From positions 1,116,001 to 1,180,000 of the forward strand of contig NZ_BTFW01000001.1 of NCBI RefSeq assembly GCF_033242265.1: a DNA stretch of 64,000 nucleotides, written 5' to 3'. The notes under the pieces were generated by a model. That model worked only from the letters and a program-made list of their open reading frames with translations, was not told the origin of the DNA and ran no database searches. The DNA comes from Novosphingobium sp. IK01. GTDB taxonomy: Bacteria; Pseudomonadota; Alphaproteobacteria; Sphingomonadales; Sphingomonadaceae. Below are positions 55,263 to 63,298 of this stretch, one piece after another. The first letter of the stretch is position 1, and every line of letters begins with the position of its first letter. Position numbers and translations under genes: made by a program.

Positions 55263-57008
55263 TTACGGATTGGGCGCGCGCGCATCGCGGCAGGTGTGCC
55301 CGATGCCGGGATTGAACACGTTGCAGGGATCGAGCGCCGCATAGTGATCGGCCAGCGCGGGCTTGGCGTGGTAGAGATGGCCGACATTGTGCTCGGCGGG
55401 ATATTCCGCGCCGCGCCGGTCGAGCAGGGGCAGCATCGCTTCTTCGAGCGCCATGCAATCGGTGCCCTTGGCCACGATGTAGTCCTGATGGAAGACATGG
55501 CACAGGAAGTGGCCATAGTAGAGCTTGTGGAGGATCGGCCCCTCGATTTCGGGCGGCAGGGTCTCCACCCAGTCCTCGCAATTGCGCGGCAGGGCGATGT
55601 CGAGCGCGACGATGTTCTCCACCGTATCCCCATGGACCGCGCGATAGCGGTTGGCCGCGCCCGCCGCGGCAAAGCGGTGGAGAAACGCGCCTTCGGCCTC
55701 AGCCGGGGTACATTCGAAGAAATCGCCGCTGGCTGACGGGAAATGCGCCTCCAGCCATGCTTTTGCCTCGGCAATGCCCTCGTCGGCCATGCGCAACAGC
55801 AGGTGATGCTCATAGCGGTCGCGCCATTCGACAAGGCGCGGCGGCAGGTGCGAAGGCAGCAGGTTGGCGGCGAACTGGATCACCTTGTCCGACCATCCGG
55901 CCGGCACGAACGGCAGGCCATCGATGCGCGCCTTGGCCGCAAACAGCGCGGGGATGCGGTCGGTCCCCAGCTTCTGGATGGCAAGGTAGGTATCCTTGCC
56001 ATAGCGCGCGGCGATGTCGAAGCAGGTGCGGTGCATATATTCACCCGCCACCGGCAGATGGGCAAACCCGCCCAGGATCGCGCGGCGCAGCGCGGTCAGT
56101 TCCGCCGGATCGTTGGTGCCGATGTAGAAAACGCGGGTTTCCTTGTCCTTTTCAAACGTATCGAGGCGGACGGCGAACAGCATGACTTTGCCCGCGCTGC
56201 CCGAAGCCTCGAACAGACGGCCCGGATCGGCGTTGAAACGAGCGGGCGTATCGGCATCGATCTGGCGGACATGCCCGGCATAGCCATGGTCGCTTGCCGC
56301 GCGCGCGGGAGCCAGATCGATCTCTTCGGGCGTGAATCCGCCGCGTTCGAGGCGGGCAAGCATCGCCTCGGCCTCCTCGCCCAGTGCGATACCCAGATGG
56401 TTGACGAGTTCGAGCTGCCCGCGCGCATCGACGCGGGCATAGAGCGCCATCTCGCTATAGGCCGGTCCGCGCCGCACCAGCGCGCCGCCCGAATTGTTGC
56501 AGATGCCCCCCATGACCGAGGCCCCGATGCACGACGAGCCGATCACCGAATGCGGCTCGCGCCCGAGCGGGCGCAACAGGGCCTCCAGTTCATAGAGCGT
56601 GGCCCCCGGCAGGCAGACCACCTGCCGCCCCTGATCGATCAGGTGAATGCCGTGAAGGCGGCGCGTCGAGATAATCACCACCGGGCGATCATAGGTGCCA
56701 TCGGGCGTCGATCCGCCGGTCAGGCCGGTGTTGGCCGCCTGGGTGATCACGATCACCCCCGCCGCGACACAGGCGCACAACACCCGCCATTGCTCGACAA
56801 GGCTGCCGGGCTGCACCACCGCCAGCACCGGCCCCGCGCCAAACCGGATGCCATGGGAAAAGCCGCGCGTGGCCCCTTCCCCGGTCAGGACATGGGCCCG
56901 GCCCACCAGCCCCTCAAGCCGCGCGACAAGCCCTTCGGCATCGACCGGCTGGCCGGAAACCGGGACATGGCTGGCACTGGCAACTGGCGGAACATTCGCG
57001 AAGGTCAT
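55263..57008 (-). CDS. dld: Quinone-dependent D-lactate dehydrogenase
   Basis: Membrane-associated flavoenzyme (581 residues; E. coli Dld 571) that oxidises D-lactate to pyruvate and passes electrons to quinones. A VAO-type FAD domain with TQAANTGLTGGSTPDG and GASVMGGICNNSGGALV is followed by the Dld-specific membrane-binding region and the C-terminal LDPCNVFNPGIGHT. ATG start at 57008. The upstream region is AT-rich and carries an inverted repeat that could bind a regulator. No lactate permease lies beside it. Confidence 0.93.
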   Translation of the reverse strand: MTFANVPPVASASHVPVSGQPVDAEGLVARLEGLVGRAHVLTGEGATRGFSHGIRFGAGPVLAVVQPGSLVEQWRVLCACVAAGVIVITQAANTGLTGGSTPDGTYDRPVVIISTRRLHGIHLIDQGRQVVCLPGATLYELEALLRPLGREPHSVIGSSCIGASVMGGICNNSGGALVRRGPAYSEMALYARVDARGQLELVNHLGIALGEEAEAMLARLERGGFTPEEIDLAPARAASDHGYAGHVRQIDADTPARFNADPGRLFEASGSAGKVMLFAVRLDTFEKDKETRVFYIGTNDPAELTALRRAILGGFAHLPVAGEYMHRTCFDIAARYGKDTYLAIQKLGTDRIPALFAAKARIDGLPFVPAGWSDKVIQFAANLLPSHLPPRLVEWRDRYEHHLLLRMADEGIAEAKAWLEAHFPSASGDFFECTPAEAEGAFLHRFAAAGAANRYRAVHGDTVENIVALDIALPRNCEDWVETLPPEIEGPILHKLYYGHFLCHVFHQDYIVAKGTDCMALEEAMLPLLDRRGAEYPAEHNVGHLYHAKPALADHYAALDPCNVFNPGIGHTCRDARAPNP

Positions 57009-57094
57009 GCTTGAAATCCGGCGGATCAGGCCGGGACGCTCCCCGGCGCAGCAAAAGGGACGCCGAAGATAGAGAGCCCAACATCATTCCTGAA

Positions 57095-57115
57095 ATGATA
57101 GTTTTGAATTATCAT
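57095..57115. promoter_or_regulatory. Inverted repeat in an AT-rich stretch upstream of dld
   Basis: ATGATA and TATCAT arms with a 9-bp spacer, about 87 bp upstream of the dld start, in a roughly 75-bp AT-rich island (57083-57157) that contrasts with the surrounding GC-rich DNA. A plausible operator or promoter region for dld. Confidence 0.45.
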
Positions 57116-57157
57116 CATTCCAAATTAGAATTATTTCCTCAAAACCTTGAAAAGAAA

Positions 57158-57190
57158 CGGGAGGGAAGGCGCCTCGCCCCTTCCCTCCCG
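57158..57190 (-). terminator. Rho-independent terminator of the TonB receptor gene
   Basis: On the minus strand a 12-bp stem (CGGGAGGGAAGG / CCTTCCCTCCCG) with a 9-nt loop is followed by TTTCTTTTC. A second perfect hairpin, GACGGGGGCC-ATGA-GGCCCCCGTC, lies at 57206-57229 between it and the stop codon. Confidence 0.85.
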
Positions 57191-57242
57191 CCTGGCCCTG
57201 AAAGGGACGGGGGCCATGAGGCCCCCGTCTGATCCCGTTGCC

Positions 57243-59780
57243 TCAGAACTTGGCCCCGAGACGCACGCCGAACGTGCGCGGCTGGTTGGGCACGATGTAG
57301 GTGCGGCTCGTGCAGATCGAGCAGGCGATGTAGCGCGAGAGATCGCCGCGTTCGTCGGCCACGTTGGTCATGAAGAATTCGAGGCTGTACTTGCGCCATT
57401 CGGTGCCCAGCGCGAGGTTGACCTGGCTGAAGGGCTGGAGCCAGCCCATCGCATTGGCCATGTAGACCCGCAAGTCGGACGCCGCCGAACTCTGGAACGT
57501 GGCGTTGACCTGGCCATAGACTTTCGCCTCGCCCACATTCTTCGCGTAACGCAGCGTGCTCGCCAGCTTCCACTGCGGGGTGATCGGCAGGCGGGTGCCC
57601 TTGGGGGCAAGAATTTCGCTGCCCGCGCAAGTATACGTCGGATCGTCGACCGAGCAGAGGTTCTTGCGCGTCGTGGCGTTGGTATAGGCGCCGCCCACGT
57701 TCAGGCTCAGCCCGCCCTTGACCACATTGGCATCGAATTCCACGCCGCGAATGCGCGCATCGGGGCCGTTGTGGATTTCGGTGAAGCTGTTCGCCCCCAG
57801 ATAGGCGAACTGGAAGTCCTTCCAGTTCTGCTGGTAGAGCGCGACGTTGAGGCGCAGCAAACCGTTGAACAGGGTCGTTTTCATACCCAGCTCGTAGTTG
57901 GTGAGGAAGTCCGAGCGATAGGGCGCGACATCGGCGCGGCGGTTGATCCCGCCCGGACGGAACCCGCGCGAAATCGTGCCATAGACCATGACATCATGCA
58001 TGGGCTTCCAGGTCAGGTTGAAGCGATAGGTCGCGCCATCGCCCTTGGCCCGCTTGGGCACCACGCCCCCGTTCACATAGTCACCCAGATTGGTGCAGGG
58101 GCCACCCGCAACCGCCGCGGGAAGCAGCGAGATGCCGGTTTCGCCCGCCAACTGCGCATCGCGCAGGGTCAGGCCATCGCTGGTGTAGCACCCCGCCACG
58201 CCCGTGCGCGACGAGCCCGCGCCGTTGGGCGGCGGATTGTCGTCGGCGCCCTGATAGTAGCCGGGATTGCGGCCGAAGCCGAAGAAGCCGATCAGCGAGT
58301 TGTCATACTTGAAGTAGCGCCCGCCTGCCGTCGCGGTCAGATTGTGGAAGATGTCGTAGCTGACCTCGCCAAAGATCGCATAGTCCTTGTCGATGCGGTG
58401 CTGCTGGGTCAGCCAGAGCGTGCCGGGATGGCCATTGACCGAGAGATCGTCGGCCAGGCCCGCGACCTGATAGTCCTGATGGATCAGGTTCGACTGGCGC
58501 TGGTAGAACAGGCCGCCGACCACGCGCAGCGGCTCGGTCGAGGGCGAGGCGATGCGCAGTTCCTGGCTCAGCTTCTTGAAATGGTCCGAGCCGAAGATCT
58601 GCTGGCGCGGGTCGATCGTGTTGCCCGCATTGTCCTTGTAATAGGCATAACCGGCCAGGCCACCCGCGCTGCTGTAGAGCGAATCATACGCCTCGGCATA
58701 GTCGGTGTAGTCGCTCGACTGGAACGTCTTGCGGTCGAGGTAGGCACCCGCATACGTGAGATCCCACGAGCCGATCTTGCCCTCGACCGTCAGCGCGGCC
58801 TGAACGAACGTATCGTGGCGATATTCGGGGAAGAAGTGCTGGACCTGAAGGTCGCCGACCTTGGGGTCATAGCCATAGGAGCCGTGGCTGCGGGTGTCCT
58901 GGTACATGACGGTGGGCGTGACCGTCCAGTTGTCGTCCAGATCGACCTTGAGCGCCGCGCGGCCACCGGCCACTTCGGTGTCGTTGTAGTTCTTCTTCAC
59001 GTACTTGGAATTGTTGACGCAGATGCCGCCGTCGGTCGGCAGGAAGCAGCGCGTGCCCGCCACGTTGTCGATGTAGCCCGCGTCCTTCTGGTAGAAGCCG
59101 ACCACGCGCAGCGCGGCCTTCTGCGAGAGCGGGATGTTGACCATCCCTTCCACCTTGACCCCGACGCCGCCCGGACCGACCTTGTTCACTTCGGCGTCCA
59201 TGCGGCCATAATAGCCGGTGGTATCGGGCTTGTTGGTGATGATGCGGATCGTGCCCGCTTCCGACGAGGCGCCATAGAGCGTGCCCTGCGGCCCGGCGAG
59301 GCTTTCGATGCGGGCAATGTCGTAGATGTGGACGTCGAGGTTGCCGCCCACGGTGGTGACCGGCTGTTCGTCGAGATAGACGCCGACCGAGGGCAGCGGG
59401 CCCGAGTGGTTGCCGTCGCCGCCCGAGGCCACGCCGCGCATGTAGATGATGTTGGTGCCCGGCGTGCCCGAGTTCTGCGAGATCACCGAGGGGAGCTGCT
59501 GGGTGTAGCTCTTGAAATCGCTGACGTGGAGCTGGTCGAGCTTCTGCGTGCTGAGCGCCTGGATCGAGATCGGCACGTTCTGGAGGTTTTCCGAACGCTT
59601 CTGCGCGGTCACGATGATGACGTTGCCCTCTTCCGCGGCGGGTGCAGCGTCAGGAACGACGGTGGGAGGAGAGGCAGGTGCGGGCGCGGCCTCCTGGGCC
59701 ATGGCGACGGTCGCCGGAGCAAGAAGCGCCGTGCTCGTCATCAGGAGAAAACGCGGGAGACCCGCCGTCACAAAACGCAT
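57243..59780 (-). CDS. TonB-dependent outer-membrane receptor
   Basis: Outer-membrane receptor of 845 residues. Signal peptide (1-28, ending AMAQEAAP), a Pro/Ala-rich spacer, a TonB-box-like NVIIVTAQK, a plug domain (about 60-170: NVPISIQALSTQKL, IYMRGVASGG, GPQGTLYGASSEAGTIRI) and a beta-barrel ending in a phenylalanine (FGVRLGAKF). The sequence class is the one abundant in sphingomonads, with unknown organic substrates. A sulfotransferase gene lies just upstream on the same strand, with 128 bp between. No iron box is evident. Confidence 0.93.
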   Translation of the reverse strand: MRFVTAGLPRFLLMTSTALLAPATVAMAQEAAPAPASPPTVVPDAAPAAEEGNVIIVTAQKRSENLQNVPISIQALSTQKLDQLHVSDFKSYTQQLPSVISQNSGTPGTNIIYMRGVASGGDGNHSGPLPSVGVYLDEQPVTTVGGNLDVHIYDIARIESLAGPQGTLYGASSEAGTIRIITNKPDTTGYYGRMDAEVNKVGPGGVGVKVEGMVNIPLSQKAALRVVGFYQKDAGYIDNVAGTRCFLPTDGGICVNNSKYVKKNYNDTEVAGGRAALKVDLDDNWTVTPTVMYQDTRSHGSYGYDPKVGDLQVQHFFPEYRHDTFVQAALTVEGKIGSWDLTYAGAYLDRKTFQSSDYTDYAEAYDSLYSSAGGLAGYAYYKDNAGNTIDPRQQIFGSDHFKKLSQELRIASPSTEPLRVVGGLFYQRQSNLIHQDYQVAGLADDLSVNGHPGTLWLTQQHRIDKDYAIFGEVSYDIFHNLTATAGGRYFKYDNSLIGFFGFGRNPGYYQGADDNPPPNGAGSSRTGVAGCYTSDGLTLRDAQLAGETGISLLPAAVAGGPCTNLGDYVNGGVVPKRAKGDGATYRFNLTWKPMHDVMVYGTISRGFRPGGINRRADVAPYRSDFLTNYELGMKTTLFNGLLRLNVALYQQNWKDFQFAYLGANSFTEIHNGPDARIRGVEFDANVVKGGLSLNVGGAYTNATTRKNLCSVDDPTYTCAGSEILAPKGTRLPITPQWKLASTLRYAKNVGEAKVYGQVNATFQSSAASDLRVYMANAMGWLQPFSQVNLALGTEWRKYSLEFFMTNVADERGDLSRYIACSICTSRTYIVPNQPRTFGVRLGAKF

Positions 59781-59908
59781 GATAAATCCACCCTGTTACA
59801 TACTTATGCGCAAGGGTGTGCGCTGCGACATGATCATGCGTCAAGTGGATGCAAACGATACCAATAGATCACAGATAAGCGTGACAGTTTTGCAACGCAT
59901 TGCTGCAA

Positions 59909-61528
59909 TCAATCATAACCTTGCGGCCAATCATAAACTGTCGGTGCGTGAGGATAGCTTTCCAGAACCGGCCCGAGCGCGGCCCTGAGCGGATCGAGCC
60001 AGGGCTCGAACGGCTTCCACGCGCTGGTGCCCTCGCGGAAGATCGGCTGGCGCACCTGCTCGGAACTGGCCGTGCGGACCGCGCGCTCGGTCTTGTGGAA
60101 GGCCAGGCAGGCTTCCTCGAACGGCAAGCCGCAGGCCGCCAGCAGGGCGCGCACCTGCGTTTCGGTCTCCTCGACCATGGCCTCGTAGATCACCCGGTGG
60201 ACCGCGCCGGGCTGCACCGCATCGACATGGGCCATGAGCCGCACATAATCGGCATAATAGCGCCCCATGTCCTCCAGATCGTAGGAGAACCCCTGCCCGC
60301 GCGCGAAATGCTGCTTGAAGTTGGAAAAGCAGCAGCCGAGCGGGTGACGCCGCGCATCGATGATCCGCGCGCGCGGCAGGATCAGCCGGATCAGCGGAAC
60401 ATGAACCCAGTTGTTGGGCATCTTGTCGATGAACAGGGGTCGCGCGGTGTGGCGCTGGATGCGCGTGGTATGCAGATAGCTCTCGCCCATCGCGCGCAAA
60501 TCCTCGCGCGTGAGTTTCGCCAGACCCGCCGGATAATCGGGCACCTTGCGCGCCAGTTGGGCGATGTCGGGCAGTTCGCTGGTGCCCTCGACCTGGCTGT
60601 GGCTGGCCAGGATCTGCTCGACCAGCGTGGAGCCCGCGCGCGGCATGCCGACCACGAAGATCGGATCGGGCGCCGGGCAGCCCGCCCCCTCACCCGCCTC
60701 GAACAGGGCGGGCGTCGCCACGGCGATCATCGCGTCGATGGTCGCGGTGGTCTCGTCGGCCTTGTAGGGAATGCGCTTGCGGCGCAGGGCATTGGCGGCG
60801 GCATAATGGGCAAAGGCGGTCTGCGCCTCGCGCCGGTCCTCGAAGGCCTTGCCCAGCGCGAAATCGAGATGCCAGCGGTCTTCCGCGCCCAATCCGGGAT
60901 CAGACAGGGCCTGCTCCATGGCGGCGATGTCTTCATCCGAAAAGCGCACGGTCTTGAGGTTGGCAAGGCTCCACCACGCCTCCCCCAGCCCCGGCATCAG
61001 GGCCAGCGCGCGGCGATAGGCGGCAACGCCATCGGCCTGACGCCCCACGGTCTTGAGCATGTGGCCATAGCTCATCCACACGCGCGGCTGGGCTGGGGCA
61101 TCGGCCAGCACCTTTTCATAGAGCGCCAGTGCCGCGTCGAATGCGCCGATGCGGCCATTGGCGGCGGCAGCCAGATTGGCGTGGCTGGGATTGTCGGGAT
61201 CTTCGCGGGTCACTTGCGCAAGCTGGTCGAGCGCCTCGGCCGCGCGGTTGGTGCGATAGAGGACGAGCGCCAAGTTGGCGCGGGCGGGCGTAAACGCGGG
61301 GTCAAGCTCGATGGCGCGGCGCAGCAGGTTTTCCGCGTCGCCATAGCGGCCGATGCGCCCGGCCAGTTCGGCAAACAGGCGGATCGCGCGCACGTCGAAC
61401 GGGTCTTCCCGCAGCAGCGCGCGCAGCAGTGGCTCGGCCTCGGGCAGGCGGTTGGCGTTCATCGCGCTGGCGGCGGCCAGCAGGCGGGGATCGTAGACGG
61501 GGCGCGGGGGCAGGGTCACGGTGGTCAT
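59909..61528 (-). CDS. TPR-repeat sulfotransferase family protein
   Basis: Protein of 539 residues. The N-terminal half has tetratricopeptide repeats (about 15-220: LPEAEPLLRALLREDPFDV, YGDAENLLRRAIELDPAF, SYGHMLKTVGRQADGVAAYR). The C-terminal half is a sulfotransferase with the 5'-phosphosulfate loop VVGMPRAGSTLVEQIL (about 290-305) and the RRHPLGCCFSNFKQHF region. The acceptor is unknown. Such genes often neighbour TonB receptors in sphingomonads from memory. The ATG at 61528 was chosen; the upstream region carries a 14-bp tandem array. Confidence 0.88.
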   Translation of the reverse strand: MTTVTLPPRPVYDPRLLAAASAMNANRLPEAEPLLRALLREDPFDVRAIRLFAELAGRIGRYGDAENLLRRAIELDPAFTPARANLALVLYRTNRAAEALDQLAQVTREDPDNPSHANLAAAANGRIGAFDAALALYEKVLADAPAQPRVWMSYGHMLKTVGRQADGVAAYRRALALMPGLGEAWWSLANLKTVRFSDEDIAAMEQALSDPGLGAEDRWHLDFALGKAFEDRREAQTAFAHYAAANALRRKRIPYKADETTATIDAMIAVATPALFEAGEGAGCPAPDPIFVVGMPRAGSTLVEQILASHSQVEGTSELPDIAQLARKVPDYPAGLAKLTREDLRAMGESYLHTTRIQRHTARPLFIDKMPNNWVHVPLIRLILPRARIIDARRHPLGCCFSNFKQHFARGQGFSYDLEDMGRYYADYVRLMAHVDAVQPGAVHRVIYEAMVEETETQVRALLAACGLPFEEACLAFHKTERAVRTASSEQVRQPIFREGTSAWKPFEPWLDPLRAALGPVLESYPHAPTVYDWPQGYD

Positions 61529-61593
61529 CGTGGGGCCACACCAATCATGGCGCGGCGTTTCGATCAAGCGCCGTGTGTCTTTTCGCCATCACA

Positions 61594-61691
61594 GGGCCGC
61601 CATCACTGGGCCGCCATGACAGGGCGGTCATGACAGGGCGGTCATGACAGGGCGGTCATGACAGGGCGGTCATGACAGGGCGGTCATGACA
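61594..61691. repeat. Tandem repeat, seven units of 14 bp
   Basis: Five identical units GGGCGGTCATGACA (61622-61691) are preceded by GGGCCGCCATGACA (61608) and GGGCCGCCATCACT (61594), and a weaker unit may start at 61580. Each unit contains the palindrome TCATGA. The last unit runs directly into the 19-bp inverted repeat at 61685-61723. The array lies between the sulfotransferase start and the M20 peptidase stop, 66 bp upstream of the sulfotransferase ATG. Confidence 0.95.
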
Positions 61692-61723
61692 GGGCTCCGG
61701 GGCAGCCCCGGAGCCCTGTCATG
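61685..61723 (-). terminator. Perfect 19-bp inverted repeat after the M20 peptidase gene
   Basis: CATGACAGGGCTCCGGGGC, one base, then its exact complement. It starts 12 bp past the peptidase stop, so it is probably its terminator, though no T-run follows. The outer CATGACAGGGC of the left arm is the same sequence as the flanking tandem array. Confidence 0.7.
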
Positions 61724-61734
61724 CCTTGGCAGGC

Positions 61735-63141
61735 TTACTTGGCCAGATCGGTGAACAGGCTGGTGAAGTAGACCACGCCCGGCGCGATGTTGGAGAGCGG
61801 GACGCGCTCGTTCAACCCGTGCGCGAACTCTTCGCTGCCCTTGATCAGGACCGGCGCGGCGCCATAGGAATCAACGCCGTTGACCCGGTACCACATCGAA
61901 TCCGACGCGCCCGAGGACTGTGCCGGGATCACCGCGATGCCCGGATAGGCCTGATGGATCGCCTTGTCGGTCGCCTTGAGGAAGTCGGCGCGCATCGGGC
62001 TGGCGGGCGAAGGCGTGGAACCTTGCGTCACGTCGCTGACCTTGACCGCCGGATCGTTGGCCACCCTGGCCAGCTCGGCCATGATGTCCTCGCGCTTGTG
62101 GCCCGGAAAGATGCGGCAGTTCACGTTGGCCGTGGCGCGCTGGGGCAGCGCGTTGAGCGCGTGGCCGCCGTTGACCATGGTGGGAACGCACGTCGTCTCG
62201 ATACGGCCGATATATTCGGGCAGCGCGCGCAAGGTGGCGATGGCCGCCGGATCGGCCGGGTTGGCGGCAAAGGCGCGCATGGCGGCGGCCAGCTTCGGCT
62301 CGGGCGTGATCTTCGCCGCGCTTTCGAAGAAGGCCTTGGTCAGCGGGCTCTGCTCGGGCGTGAAGTGATAGGCGCCGATGTTGACCAGCGCCTGCGAGAG
62401 CTGGACGATCGCGTTGTCCTTGCGCGGGGCCGAGCTGTGGCCGCCCGGATTGGTCACTTCGAGCTGGAAGTCGGCATAGTTCTTTTCCGCGCCTTCCCAC
62501 GTCCACGCCAGCGGCTTGCCGGTGGTCTCGTCGAGCATGCCGCCGCCGCCATCGACATTGATCACCAGGCCCGCGTTCTTGAGGCGCTTGGCGATGATCT
62601 CGCCGGTCTTCATGTTGGTTTCCTCGTCGCCGGAGAAGGCGATGAGGATCGTGCGCCTGGGCTTGAAGCCCTGATGGCGCATCTCGATCAGGGTCGAGAC
62701 GGCAAGCGCGGCGTTGAACTTCATGTCGAGCGCACCGCGGCCATAGAGATAGCCGTTCTCGACCACCGGCACGAAGGGATCGCGGACCCAGTCCTCGCGC
62801 TTGGCCTCGACCACGTCCATGTGGCCCGAGAGCACCAGCGGCTTGAGCCTGGGATCGGAGCCCTTCCAGGTGGCGATCATGTAGGCGGTGTCGTCGACGG
62901 GGACGATCTCGATGTCGGCAGGCGCCCAGCCGGCCTTGACCAGCGTGTCGCGATAGAGCGCGGCGACCTTGGGGGTCTCGTTGCCGGGGCCCTGGACCGA
63001 ACGCAGCGCGATCGACTGCTTGGACAGCTCCAGGGTCTGCGCTTCGGCCTCGGCATGGCCGGCGGCCAGCGCCGGAGAAGCCGTCAGGGCCGTGGCGGCA
63101 GACAGCGCCAGAGCAGAAACAAGCGACACGGGTAACTTCAT
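61735..63141 (-). CDS. M20-family metallopeptidase, exported
   Basis: Zinc peptidase of 468 residues with a signal peptide (about 1-26, ASPALAAGH). Metal ligands are expected in LVLSGHMDVVEAK, YGRGALDMKFN and FSGDEETNM (Glu pair); a dimerisation domain follows (NPGGHSSAPRKDNAI). The closest types are carboxypeptidase G2/CPS1-like or ArgE/DapE-like periplasmic enzymes that release amino acids from N-acylated or dipeptide substrates. The ATG at 63141 follows GGAAGGAGTACCCCCG; open frame further upstream lacks similarity. Confidence 0.9.
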   Translation of the reverse strand: MKLPVSLVSALALSAATALTASPALAAGHAEAEAQTLELSKQSIALRSVQGPGNETPKVAALYRDTLVKAGWAPADIEIVPVDDTAYMIATWKGSDPRLKPLVLSGHMDVVEAKREDWVRDPFVPVVENGYLYGRGALDMKFNAALAVSTLIEMRHQGFKPRRTILIAFSGDEETNMKTGEIIAKRLKNAGLVINVDGGGGMLDETTGKPLAWTWEGAEKNYADFQLEVTNPGGHSSAPRKDNAIVQLSQALVNIGAYHFTPEQSPLTKAFFESAAKITPEPKLAAAMRAFAANPADPAAIATLRALPEYIGRIETTCVPTMVNGGHALNALPQRATANVNCRIFPGHKREDIMAELARVANDPAVKVSDVTQGSTPSPASPMRADFLKATDKAIHQAYPGIAVIPAQSSGASDSMWYRVNGVDSYGAAPVLIKGSEEFAHGLNERVPLSNIAPGVVYFTSLFTDLAK

Positions 63142-63298
63142 CGGGGGTACTCCTTCCGGGCGCGGAAGCTGATCCCGAACGGTTTCGGATACAACCTTTT
63201 TTTGCAGTGCAAGATGAGCTTTCCCGCAAGGGTGGCGAAGGGCCCCGGACATGATCGGGAGCCCTCCACGGCTTTGGAGCCATGCCCCTGAAGGACGA

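Noticed and set aside
59781-59908. LacI-type operator (TTGCA...TGCAA) upstream of the TonB receptor
   Set aside because: The arms are only 5 bp with a 9-bp spacer. There is no nearby LacI-family regulator and no carbohydrate genes, so chance similarity is likely.
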